A DNA stretch of 24,118 bases, taken from contig JBNGIS010034269.1 in assembly GCA_049999725.1 (NCBI GenBank), positions 26,970 to 51,087 on the forward strand, written 5' to 3'. This document shows, in pieces, positions 1 through 9,640 of the stretch. The DNA comes from Haplomitrium mnioides (taxonomy: Eukaryota > Marchantiophyta > Haplomitriopsida > Calobryales). The first letter of the stretch is position 1, and each line of letters opens with the position of its first letter. The notes beneath the pieces are model-generated. The model was not told the DNA's origin. It searched no databases and saw only the letters and a program-made list of their open reading frames with translations. Position numbers and translations under genes: made by a program.

Positions 1-105
1 CTCCTCGCGACTGTGCTTTTCCTGCTCCTCGCGGCTGTGCGTTTTCTACTCCTTGCGGCTGTGCCTTCGGCTCCTTATTTGTGACTCCTCGCATGCGTTT
101 TTCTG
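1..105. repeat. Pyrimidine-rich minisatellite, unit about 22-24 bp
   Basis: Imperfect tandem units start at 1, 25, 49, 71 and 85. Each opens with CTCCT and most continue with CGCGGCTGTG and a T-rich tail. The first two units are 24 bp and very alike; later ones shorten and diverge. Looser derivatives (GTGGCTGTATTTTCTG and similar) continue to about 170. The array runs off the left edge, so its full size is unknown. No coding role is visible. Confidence 0.7.
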
Positions 106-1419
106 CCTTTGTTAGAGGCTCATTGTGGCTGTATTTTCTGCCTTTCTTGCGGCGATGCTTTTTTCTGCTCCGGTCGACTCTCATTTAGCGATCTTTACTT
201 GGTGACTTTGCTCTTTTGTTCCCTGGTGACTTTGATCCTTTGCTCCTCGACGGCTTGCTCCTACACCTGGCTACTTCGTCATCCTAACTATTGCAGTTCT
301 CTCCTTTACCTTCTTAATCGACTTAGCCTTCATGAGTTTTCCTGATTTGTAACTCGGGTCGGCTCGCATTTTTCTCTATTCTACTTCATCAACAGGGGGA
401 GATTCCTAACTCGACATTTGTTTCATTTTTGTTTTTCTTTTCCTCTGATTCGTCGTTTGGGTACTCACACTTCTCCTTGAATACTTCATCGACCTGAAGA
501 CTCTCGTTTCTATTTTCTCTGCTTAATTAGCTTAGGGTTGCTTAATCTACTCGTCTCTATCGACCTATTTGCGGCTCTCTCAAAGCTCCATATATCTCTT
601 AGCTATGGTGGAAGGAACAAGTCCGATTCATCTGAAACCAGGTTTTTTTCTCTCTTCCTGACTTCCAAATTTTCTTTTCTCCACTTCAGCCCTATGCTAC
701 CTATTCCATGTTTTGGTGAAATGAACAGCTAATACACCTCAAGCCCTATGTGTTTTGGAAACTTGTCACTCTCACTGAGAGTGCATCTAAGGATTAAGTG
801 ACTTAGAGGTATCACATTTTTTTTCTCTAGAACTGGTTAACAGAAACATTGGAGTCAACCAGACAACCTTCTACTGCAGATTTTCCCTACCTGCATACTT
901 CACTTGACCCCTGGATCCCCTGACTGGTCCCCACTTAAGTACTACCTGGCGGAGACCCATTCCACGGCTAGACACCTACTACTGACCCAACTCTGCAGGA
1001 CAAATCAAAGGCGGACCAAGACTAACCAAGACGACGGACGAGCAACGCCGACGACACTGGGCAACTTCCATTTTCAGCTAAACTATTTTACAGGGCAGTC
1101 TCTAGTCTAGACCTGAAATTTTCTTTTTAGCACATTCATCTCTATTCTATTATTTTTTCCTTTCTTCCTTTCAGTTCAGCAGTACTTCAATTTCATTTCA
1201 TTTATTTTGATTTCTCGCATTAAGAAGAAAACATAAATAGGTACAGGGAGTGATTACAATTACCGCTACATGGGCAACTCGCAGTCTTGACCCAACTGCG
1301 CATGACCTCGTTCTTTTCGTATCCCTATACCTAGTTTTCGTTTTCCGACATTACGCTGATAACTGCTGATCACTTCGTAGTACTTGAATATACCTGGCCT
1401 GAACCACCCTCACCCAAGC
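106..1419. other. Non-coding stretch upstream of copia gag; possible LTR/leader remnant
   Basis: No convincing gene. The stretch is pyrimidine-rich up to about 700, holds a perfect hairpin at 767-783, and has a polypyrimidine tract ending in CAG at about 1150-1175 that looks like a splice acceptor. Its position directly before a copia gag suggests that part of it is the element's LTR and untranslated leader, but I found no canonical tRNA-primer match and no LTR pair to prove it. Short open frames here (for example 109-345 and 904-1110) resemble no known protein. Confidence 0.4.
767..783. other. Perfect 8-bp inverted repeat with 1-nt centre
   Basis: CACTCTCA at 767-774 is followed by one C and then TGAGAGTG at 776-783, its exact reverse complement. 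With a one-base centre it would extrude as a cruciform rather than a stable RNA hairpin. No U-tract follows that would suggest a terminator. Its role is unknown and it could be chance. Confidence 0.5.
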
Positions 1420-2391
1420 ATGAACCCCATAGGTTCCCTCAAGTTCCAGGCCCTGAAACTTGATTGCTCCAACTATTTATCATGGTCTCTGGATATCACG
1501 ACATACTTAACGTCAAAAGAGATACGCGACATCTTAATCAATGACGAAGGCACCAGCCCACGGGATGCTGCAAGAGCACTGATCCTCATACGCCATCACC
1601 TTGTGGAACCACTCAGGTTACAATACCTGAATTACAACAATCCCCGATTACTCTGGGACGAACTCAAACTCAGATTTGATCACCTGACCTCTATCTCCCT
1701 ACCTGTAGCTCGACACGATTGGATCAACTTGCGAGTCCAAGACCATACCTCAATCGTGAACTACAACAGTGAACTATTCCGAATAGTTTCACAATTGGCC
1801 ATTTGCGGACACCCCATTTCTGACGAAGAACGGATAGAGAAAACTCTATCAACATTTCCAGTATCCAACCTCATCCTTGCATCTCAATACCGCAATATGT
1901 GTTTCACCCGATACTCAAAATTGATCGCATACATGCTATTAGCAGAGAAACACCAACTACTTCTAGTGGAAAATGCAAAAAAGCGACCCCTTGGCTCTGC
2001 GGCATTATCGGCAAATCCGAAGTCGCACTTCACCAGATTCCATCCTCACTCAAGGAACCGAAACCATGACCCACGAAGAGGAAGAGAAAGAGGAAGAGGC
2101 AGGGGAAAACCCAACTTCAGGGGGAGCAACAGACCCCCCACCCCCAATCGAAACCCAACCCTCGACAACAGGGACCGACATTACAGACGTCGCACCTCTA
2201 CCACACCAGAACGAAAACAACGTTCTTGGATTGCAAGAGGTGGACGTCAACAGACTAGAGGCCACAGAAATTTCTCACAACAGAGAAATACACCACCATC
2301 TTGCTATAGATGTGGCACTCGAGGACATACACAAACCGTATGCCGAGTACCCGCACACCTTGTGGCTCTCTACCAGAATAGCCTCAAATAG
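1420..2391 (+). pseudogene. gag: Copia Gag capsid/nucleocapsid protein
   Basis: This is the structural protein that packages element RNA into virus-like particles. I start it at the ATG at 1420; the open frame extends 36 bases further upstream without another ATG. About 323 residues follow. The N-terminal third has the plant copia Gag signature (a KLD.SNYLSWS-like motif near residues 16-26). A basic Arg/Gly-rich stretch at about 205-285 should bind RNA. A CCHC zinc knuckle (CYRCGTRGHTQTVC) lies near residues 295-308, with all four metal ligands present. The frame ends at a TAG at 2389, but protease sequence continues in the same frame beyond it, so this TAG probably interrupts a once-continuous gag-pol. 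No other premature stop occurs here, making it the best-preserved coding region in the window. Confidence 0.85.
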
Positions 2392-2899
2392 TCACAACCT
2401 AAGGTACATGGCAATCTTTCCGAAATTGCAGATGTCGATGACTACCCGACTTACAACCTATAGCCAGAGAGCCATACATTGCAACGTTTGGGTCCAACTC
2501 ACCCACAACAATCCAATAACACTTGCATTGTTGACAATGGTTCTTCTCATACCATACTACGAGACCGAAGACACTTCACTTCGGTAACCCCGTCATCAAG
2601 ATCAATGACGACCATATCCGGTCATAATCAAATCGAAGAAGGATATGGACCAGCAACCATCCGTTTCCCGAACGGGACTAAACTCAGCATAGCATCGGCC
2701 ATCTATGCTCCCATAGCAACCAGGAATCTCATAAGTTTCTGAGATATCCGACAAAACGGATTCCATATACAAACTGGGAACACGTGACACACTGAAGCCC
2801 TCCACATACTGTTACCCACGACTAACGGTATGCAAGTACAAGAAACGTTTTCTCTATCCCCACCAGGCCTATACACAACAGAAATCCATTCATACCATT
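2392..2899 (+). pseudogene. pol: Copia aspartic protease and start of pre-integrase region
   Basis: The sequence continues the gag frame after TAG stops at 2389 and 2461. The retropepsin active-site region reads CIVDNGSSHTIL (about 2524-2559). The family motif is D-[ST]-G; here Asn replaces Ser/Thr, so the enzyme would probably be impaired. Downstream, GPATIRFPNG and APIATRNLISF match the conserved stretch after copia proteases. In-frame TGA codons follow at 2740 and again within the pre-integrase part. Sequence resembling the pre-integrase zinc-binding domain (a PGLYTTEI-like motif) is readable to about 2895, then homology ends. The product would process the Gag-Pol polyprotein. This copy cannot do so. 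Confidence 0.8.
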
Positions 2900-3854
2900 A
2901 AGTTCTCTTTCTAAAAAAGATATTTGAAATACAATCTAAATTGAAAATATGCATTTTTTGTTCATAAAAAACTTTTTTTTTCCGAAAAAAAGATTTTAGT
3001 CTTAAATTTGATGTTTTTGAATGACAAATCTTCGAAAAACAAAATTCGATTGCCAAGTGAAACAGGAACGCAGTAGCGGTTCCTGGTTCAAAGTAGCGGT
3101 TGTTACTTGTAGAAAATTTGTTGTTGAGTAATGTTAGACTTCCAAATAGCCCAAAACCGAAAATCATTTTCTTGTATTTGATTCTCAAATTCTTGCTAGT
3201 TGCAGTTGTGCAAATATATAACAACTCCTTGAGACAATTTAAAGTTGGTTAGTGATCATCAGATAGTCAAGATGTAGATAAGTAGTTAGAGCTCTTCAAA
3301 TGTATGGGTGTTTGCTAAATCACAATGTAAGTCAAGAATAGTGATCATTGGATTACTTCTCGCCTGTCAAAGAGTCATTTTCTCTCAACAACAACAAGAG
3401 TGAACATCATAACAAACTTTGAATAAATAGTGTTTATCTAAATACTATTTGAGTGGTTTTTTTTTATTGTAAGTGATTGGTCGATCGCACTTAACCTACC
3501 ATGAGATCTTGTAGAGGTCACTTTCTCCAAATGAAAACATGCCACCAATGAAGACATTTCAAAAACGATAGTTAGATATGGGTTTTGGAGACAATTCGAC
3601 AAGCTTTACATATTTTTTGAGTAGTGCTAGCTTGATGCTTTCACTTTAACTATTGTGTAGTTTGTGTAAATTGCCAAGTGATACTTATATCCGATGAATC
3701 TACGAAACTCTTTCCGAACTTCAACTTGTCATAGGCAGAAGATAGATATGAGAGTCTACTCTTGACTGTATTGAAAAATAGTATGGCGCTTCCTCCAAAA
3801 TATATACTGACAACCTCAAGAGCCACTTGTAGTTCCCATGCATAGGCTTGAGTA
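2900..3854. other. AT-rich unrecognised stretch
   Basis: No recognisable gene. The left part (2910-3010) is rich in A- and T-runs that can pair with each other. The decamer AGTAGCGGTT occurs twice near 3072-3100. A minus-strand open frame at 2898-3224 has the low-complexity Phe/Lys/Asn composition expected of AT-rich noise. The right part (3230-3850) could be diverged transposon sequence but shows no motif I can name. Confidence 0.5.
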
Positions 3855-5150
3855 ATGTTTTTTCCATCGAGGACGTGTGGTAGAGGGTTGCAAAACCCAG
3901 TCGAGGGCTGCGAAATGTGGTCTAGAGTTTCGAGACATCCGAACCAACAGACGTCTTGCTTGCAAGAAGCGGCTCAAACCGGGTTTTCCCATTGCTCGCG
4001 ATCCAAGAGGCACACGAGAACGCATTGTGAATGCCCAAGAAATGTTGTCGATGAAGCCCGGTCAAAGGCGCAAAACATAGTCTAGAGTTGCAAAATACAG
4101 TCTATGGTTTCAAGACGTTCAGACCAAGGTTTGCTTGTGGAAAATGGCTCGCAATGAGCAAGCCAGGTTTTTCTATTGCTCACCATCCAACAATGATACT
4201 AGCCAAAGAGCACGCGAGTACGGCCTATCAATGTCGGAGAAACACCAATGAGGACTCTTGGTCAAAGGCTGCAAAAAGCAGTGCAGGGCTGCAAGATTCA
4301 GTCCAAGGTTTCAAGACATACAGGACCAGCGAACCTCTCGCCCACAGGAAATGACTCGCAATGAGCAAGTTGGGTTTTCTCCCTCCTCGCGATCGACTGG
4401 CGACTCAAGCTAGTGAGAACACCTTGTGGATGCCCAAGAAATGCCATCGAGAATGCCCGGTCAAAGGCCTCAAAATGCAATCCAAGGCTACAAAACCCGG
4501 TCCAGGGTTTTGAGACGTCAAGACCAGCGGTCGACTCGCCCGCGGGAAACGACTCGAGTCAGGCTTTCTTGCTACTCTCAATCCAACGGCGGCACGAGCC
4601 AACATGGCACACAAGAACGTCCTATCGATGCCCAAGAAATGCCATCGAAAGCCGCAAAATGCAATCCAGTGCTACGAAATGCGGTCCATGGATTCAAGGC
4701 GTCTAGACTAGCAAACGTCTAGCTTGCAGGAAATAGCTCGAGCCAGGTTTTCCCATTGCTCGAATCTAGCAACAACACTAGCCATCGAGCATGTAAGGAT
4801 GCCTTATCAATGCTCAGGAAACGGCGTTGAAGGCCATTAAACCCAGTCCAGGGATGGGAAATGTGGTTAAGGATTTTGAGATGTCCGGACGAATGGATGT
4901 CTTGCTTGTGGGAAAAGGCTCGAGCTAGGTTTTCCAACTACTCGCAATTCGGCGATGATGCTAGCCAGCGGGCATACAAGGATGCCCTATTGATGCCCGA
5001 GAAACACCGTCAAAGGCCACAAAATGCAGTCTTGGGTTTTGAGACATCCAAACCAGCGGACGCTTTGCCCGCCAAAAATGATTCAAGTCGGGTTTTCTTG
5101 CTGCTCACGATTGATCGGGCACACAAAGCCCAATCAAATTCCAGCTTGAC
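3855..5150. repeat. Tandem repeat array, 7 copies of about 165-200 bp
   Basis: An anchor block (GTTTNRAGACRTCNRGACCA-like) recurs starting at about 3927, 4107, 4308, 4507, 4691, 4872 and 5036, giving intervals of 180, 201, 199, 184, 181 and 164 bp. Other blocks keep the same order in each unit: a GGTCAAAGGC element, GCAAAATGCAGTC, the anchor, a GGAAACGACTCGAG-type block, a CAGGTTTTCCCATTGCTCG block, and GCCCAAGAAATGCCATCGA. Copies have diverged strongly. Short open frames here come from repetition and do not share one phase. The length is in the range of plant satellite monomers, but it could equally be an internal array of a transposon. Confidence 0.8.
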
Positions 5151-5311
5151 ACCAGACAAAATCTTGTCGCAACAATGCAAGGTTGGAGACTAGTAGTCTA
5201 GCGTGACCCAACTCATTCCATGGCGAGAGACCTCCGGTCTAGGGTTGCAGGACTTCTCACACATGAGTGATGCTCCAAAAGAAAATTTTCCAAGTGGAGC
5301 GAAGGGGTTGA

Positions 5312-6061
5312 GCTACTCTCCTTCTATAAAAGGAATGCTAGCTAGTGAGCGTTTGGAGGTGCAGCTTGAAGAAGCTCGCCAGGCCGACGTGACGCGACCC
5401 AAGGCAAAACACAGATGCAAAATGGGAAAGCTATCTAAACGTAGCCAGAGGTTGGAGCCGAGACTCACCTCTATGGGCTGAAGATGGTGAGGACTCTCGT
5501 CTCTATGAATCGGAGGTTGGAGCGAGTGATCGTCTCTGTCAGATGGAGATTGGAGAGGACCCTCGTCTTGTGAATCGGGGGCTCGAGCAAAGACTCGACT
5601 TCATGTGCCGGAGCACGATGATGGGAATCTCAACTCTGAGTATATTGATCTGGGTAGGAGAGCACGCGGATACTTATGTGAAACTCAATGGGGGTCATGG
5701 TAAACTTCCCTGTGGTCGGTTCATGGATCTTGAGGGCTGCTTTAGAAGGAAGACAATGCCTTACAATAGAAGATGTGGAGCCCATACTAGATGTCGCAGA
5801 GGCGGACAGATCACCATCATAAGTAAGCTTGGTCATGTGGTGTTGATCGGAGTGGATATCGGATAGTTAGGTGATTGGGTAGTCACGGACATGAGACAGG
5901 TGAAGACCAGGCAGCTCTCCTATGTAACAGAGTGGGCTGAGGAGTATCTTGCACCATATTATGGGTTGCCCGTTGGAGACATGAGATCCTAAGGATTGAG
6001 ATCTTGAACCGAGGAAAGAGGTTCACTCGATGAATTATGAGCACCGCATAGGTGTTGTAAC
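5312..6061 (+). repeat. 5' LTR, truncated (lacks outer U3)
   Basis: The sequence aligns end to end with 11869-12605 in the 3' LTR. Over about 235 bases compared by eye (from the TATA region onward) roughly 26 positions differ, mostly transitions. The 3' LTR lacks about 19 bases present here near 5576-5600. Homology begins around 5312, whereas the 3' LTR extends about 540 bases further out, so the distal U3 is missing from this copy. The LTR ends at about 6061, just before the primer site. The paired open frames seen in both LTRs (5543-5866 and 12162-12536) reflect LTR identity and are not genes. Confidence 0.85.
5325..5333 (+). promoter_or_regulatory. Candidate TATA box of the 5' LTR
   Basis: TATAAAAGG lies inside the shared LTR segment, about 740 bases before the LTR end, a plausible U3 promoter position for RNA polymerase II. 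The equivalent site in the 3' LTR (11887-11895) reads CATAAAAAG. Transcript start is not known. Confidence 0.55.
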
Positions 6062-6064
6062 TTT

Positions 6065-6076
6065 TGGTATCAGAGC
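6065..6076 (+). other. Primer-binding site for initiator Met-tRNA
   Basis: TGGTATCAGAGC is the standard plant retrotransposon match to the 3' end of initiator methionine tRNA, where minus-strand DNA synthesis begins. It sits three bases beyond the inferred end of the 5' LTR, which fixes that LTR boundary. Confidence 0.9.
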
Positions 6077-6314
6077 GTCAGTATAGTGACCTGCTGGGCT
6101 GGGGCAAGAGGGTGCCCACCGAAAGGCATATTTCCAATTGTGCATGAAATTTCCTGGAATGGTTTAGACTGGTTGGCAATTTGAGAAATGTATCTGTGTA
6201 TTCTCCCTTATTGACACAGTGCTCTTGCATGCAAATAATTACTAGGCTCCCGTAGTATGATTAGAATTTTTGAAATTGCCATCAAGATCGGAGATAACGA
6301 TTGTTGAAGTGAGC

Positions 6315-7600
6315 ATGGGAATTCAAGCGGATTTGATGGATTCAGTACTAGTAGAAACTACAAAAGGAAAAGGTTTGGCAAAAGAGAAACCACCAAGGAA
6401 GACATGACACAAGGCAACGTCAACCCCTCCCATGTCACCGGTGGATCTTGGAGAGCCTCCCGTCGCCTCCCCAGTCCAGCTATTGCCGATGGATTAGATC
6501 AAACAATTCTCCTTTCAGATGGCAATGCATGAGTTGGAGTTGTCGCAGGCTCGACAAATAGCATAGATTTGCGAGGCACAGACCCGGTCTTTGGCAAAAA
6601 TGCATGAGCTGCACACCCGAGAACAGCATAGGCATATTGAATCTTTGGAAGTGATGATTCACAGAATGCCAGTTGAGGAGACTCATTTGGGAAGGGTGGA
6701 TGTGAGAGAGGACTCAAACCCGGATGACAAGTACTATAAGGCTAAGTACCTGGTTTGTGTGAATCCCTTGAAGAGAGGAGGTCACCGGGTAGTAGTGTAT
6801 AAACGCGAGAAAAAGATTTAAGTTTTCGAGGAATGGACAAACTACTTACAAATGAGTTTCGTGAGGCTAGGTCTGAAAAGCCACTATGAAAAGCTGAATT
6901 TTATACTAGGCACATTGGATGGTCTAACTAAATTAGTGGTCAACAAACACATGGTGAATCCAGCGCCCCCAAAATTTTAGAGTTGGAGCGATTCGGTCGA
7001 CTTCGTCCGTGGACATTTTATTCACATCACGGCAACATAGGAGATGGCTTTACAATTCAATCGGCTCACTTACCAGGGGATAGATTGGACAACATTTATG
7101 GATGAGCTCGCCGTCCTCGAGAACGGGATCGATCGGGAGAAATACTTCATGCCCAACATGAAATAAAAATTTCCCCGGGAAGTCCAACAAGAAATCCATC
7201 GGTTAAGGTCGGCCTGCGCAACCGCCAGTGAGTACGTCGCAGCAACAAGGAGATTTGGAGCAGCTTATGATTTTGCAAAAACTACGCATTCCCTTGCTGC
7301 TCCCTTCTTGAAATCGAATGTGTCTAGTGGGTTTGTCCCTCGTGAAAGGTTTAGTCGCAAGAGGGGGAGAAATAGTCAAAGATTCAACCCGAGTAGCGAC
7401 TAAGGGACGACAAAGTCATGGCAAGGCAGTAACTCTCCTACGTTTGCCATTGAGGGATCCAAGGTTGAAAAGCCGACGAGGTTTACGCTATCTTCAAATC
7501 CTCCCAGGTCATGGCAGACAAAGAACAATGACAATTTGGGAACGTGTCACAACTACGGCAAAACAGGTTACCACCAGAAAGATTGCAGAGCAGTGCCCAA
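6315..7600 (+). pseudogene. gag: Chromovirus Gag, broken
   Basis: The likely start is the ATG at 6315, which is in the same frame as the coherent Gag segment at 6576-6821 and the zinc knuckle at 7545-7586. Premature TGA and TAG codons interrupt it near 6405, 6495 and 6562. The capsid part is readable in pieces at about 7000-7330 (motifs such as QFNRLTYQGIDWTTF and RRFGAAYDFA), with shifts of frame between pieces. A basic RKRGRN-like segment precedes the nucleocapsid. The zinc knuckle reads CHNYGKTGYHQKDC: first Cys, His and last Cys are kept, but the second Cys is Tyr (TAC). Gag would form the particle and bind genomic RNA. This copy cannot make it. Confidence 0.8.
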
Positions 7601-8163
7601 GGTGAATGTGACGATGGTGGAATCAGAACCGAAACAAGAGTTGGAAGTACATGCATATGTTCAAGCGAGCATTCAACTGGAGTCTATGGCGAAGGCTAGG
7701 AGACTCTACTGTTTTGAAGCCATGATCAATGGGGCCAAGGTTTTCTTACTCGCAGATGCAAGCTCGCAAGTGAATGTACTTAAACTAGAAATAGTATCAA
7801 GGTGCAGAATCCTAGTACAAATCAGGAATCAGACGACTAGCTGGTCTTTGGGAGTGGATGGTTGGTAATTTTTGCAGTTGCTCATGACTTCAAGTTCTTG
7901 TTGCCAGGTTCCAAAGCCTATATGTTGGCAAAGAGACATTTCAAGTGAGCGAGTTCCACGGACAAGGAATTGATGGCATCTTGGGACTGCCTTGGATAGA
8001 GTCAAAGAATATGACCGTCCTCAGTGGATGTAGGATGTATGCCATCAATGATAGCGCTAGTATCTACCACTATTTGTCGACATACCCGTATGGAGAAGAG
8101 ATACCTTCCTTCTTCTTGCGTCTGTCTAAGATTCATGGGGTGACCTTGTTGACACGCAAATAG
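7601..8163 (+). pseudogene. pol: Chromovirus aspartic protease, broken
   Basis: The N-terminal half continues the gag frame to a stop at about 7866. The active-site region reads FLLADASSQVNVL (about 7742-7780), where the family has D-[ST]-G; both the Ser/Thr and the Gly are replaced. The C-terminal half is in another frame from about 7945 and carries GIDGILGLPWIES, the conserved ILG..W region of Ty3/gypsy proteases. A stop at 8161 separates it from RT in the same frame. The identity is clear from position and the ILG motif, and the enzyme is certainly dead. Confidence 0.72.
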
Positions 8164-8960
8164 TTTGGCAAAGAGTTTTGAGTGCCCGTAGCTAAAAGCT
8201 GGATGATTCTCAATATGAATGAGAAGTCAGCTAAGAGAGTCGAGATAAGCAACCTTGAAGCGGAAACGGTCTTGCCAGATATGTAGCAGTTACTGCAAAA
8301 GTTTTCAGATGTATTTCTTGGAGAAATCCATGATGGATTGCCACCGTCAAGAGATGTGGATCACATGATAGAGTTGATGCCAGGTTCCGCTCCAAAGACG
8401 AGGCCTCCCTACAGAATGAATTTCCAGAACATGGAGGAACTGCGGGTTCAACTCCAAGAGATGTTGAATAAGGGCTAGATCAGGCCTAGTCGCTCGCCTT
8501 ATAGAGCGTCAGTGTTGTTCATGACAAAGAAAGACAAATCGATGCGGCTCTGCGTGGACTATAGGGCAATGAATAAGATGACAATCTCCAACAAGTATCC
8601 CGTCCTCCGAATTGATGATATTATTGATCAGCTGGGTCAGGCTAAGTTTTTCACCAAGATAGATCTTGCGAAATGATATCACCAAATCAGAATTCGCAAG
8701 GAAGATGTGGAGAAGACGACTTTTCGATCAAGGTATGGACACTATGAGTTCTTGGTGCTCTCATTCAGGCTAAGAAACACCCCGGTCACATTCTGTATCT
8801 TGATAAATAGCATGCTTCATGATCTGTTGGACGTCTGTGCGGTTGTATACTTTGATGATATATTGGTATACAGTAAGACATGGGAACATCATCTAATTCA
8901 TGTGAGGGAAGTTCTCTTAAGGTTGAGGCGTGAGTAGTTACATGGTCAAATAAAGAAATG
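8164..8960 (+). pseudogene. pol: Chromovirus reverse transcriptase
   Basis: This would copy element RNA to DNA. Domain landmarks in order: FSDVFLGEIHDGLPPSRDVDH linker (about 8302-8360), PGSAPKTRPPYRM, the fingers region ([11 protein letters not shown], about 8551), a KIDLAK.YHQIRI block, RYGHYEFLVL, and the catalytic YFDDILVYSK with both Asp codons at 8854-8859. In-frame stops fall at 8284 (TAG), 8476 (TAG, where Trp or a hydrophobic residue is usual), 8674 (TGA, where Gly is usual) and 8935 (TAG). SFRLRNTPVTF replaces the usual PFGLTNAPATF. The active site is intact but the frame is not. Confidence 0.92.
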
Positions 8961-9640
8961 TGAGTTAAGTAAGCGGAAACTCAAGTACTTGGGTCACTGG
9001 ATGTCGGATATTGGGATCAGCCCATTTGAAGATAGATTGGAGGTCAAACAAACGTGGCCAGAACCAACTAGCCTCCATGAAGTACGTCAGTTTTTGGGTT
9101 TTGGCATCTGGTACAAGAACCATGTTTTTCAGTTTGGCAAGTTGGCTGGCCCATTGAATGAGCTGTTGAGAAAGGGCCCGAAGTTTGCGTGGACCGCTCG
9201 AGCACAAGAGTCATTCGATCGGGTGAAGCAAGCGCTGGTTTAGTTGAGGGAATTGAAAAGCCCGCAGGCTGGAAAGCCATTTACAATGTGGACAGATGCG
9301 TCAGAGGAAGGATTAGGAGGTGTGCTGCTACAAGAGGGACACCCGGTCGCTTTCGAGTCCGTCAGGCCAAACCGACCATGAAGGGTTGGTGGCCTCATGA
9401 GTTAGAAATGGCATGCATCGTTCATTGTTTCAAAAACTTAGGTGAGGTCATTACCTAATACATGATCCAGTTCATGTTGTGACGGACAGTAGAGTAAGCA
9501 GCTACTTCCAGACCAAAGTCAGAGAGCTCCAAAGAAGTTCCAATAATGGATGGACTCCCTTGCTGAATACCGATTTGAACTGGAATATAGGCCGGGTTGG
9601 CAAAACAAGTGTGGTGATGCCCTGAGCCGTCTACAAGGTT
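8961..9640 (+). pseudogene. pol: Chromovirus RT connection and RNase H
   Basis: The connection region (LKYLGHWMSDIGI, then VRQFLGFGIWYKNHV) leads into RNase H, which degrades the RNA strand during reverse transcription. The first catalytic Asp is visible in WTDASEEGLGGVLLQEG (Asp codon at 9295). A TAG interrupts at 9241. Around 9370 the frame shifts so that the ELEMACIVHCFKNL block is read in a different phase, and it shifts again before AEYRFELEYRPG..N..GDALSRL (about 9562-9633), the normal C-terminal signature. The end of the domain is therefore clear. Confidence 0.88.

Larger units (their letters stand above)
1420..2899 (+). mobile_element. Ty1/copia retrotransposon, 5' fragment (gag-protease)
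   Basis: One reading frame covers Gag, a zinc knuckle, an aspartic protease and the beginning of the pre-integrase region, the order typical of plant copia elements that translate gag-pol from one frame. Homology stops at about 2899, where the sequence turns AT-rich. The integrase core, reverse transcriptase and RNase H that should fill the next 3 kb are absent, so this is a truncated copy. The coding part is C/A-rich, unlike the flanks. Confidence 0.85.

Noticed and set aside
1140-1180. Polypyrimidine tract ending in CAG, considered as an intron acceptor
   Set aside because: No matching donor and no flanking exons with protein signatures.
1973-2587. 204-codon open frame rich in Glu and Pro
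   Set aside because: It overlaps the copia gag and protease in another frame. Gag has the zinc knuckle and family motifs, so this is a shadow.
2898-3224. Minus-strand open frame of 108 codons
   Set aside because: Phe/Lys/Asn-rich low complexity from AT-rich DNA, with no motif and no neighbours supporting it.
4413-4722. Overlapping plus-strand open frames with recurring AQEMPS-like peptides
   Set aside because: The recurrence comes from the nucleotide tandem repeat. The unit lengths vary out of phase.
5543-5866. Open frame with a counterpart at 12162-12536 that looks like a conserved small protein pair
   Set aside because: Both lie in the shared part of the two LTRs, so their similarity follows from LTR origin. 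The frames differ in length and start, and no protein motif is visible.
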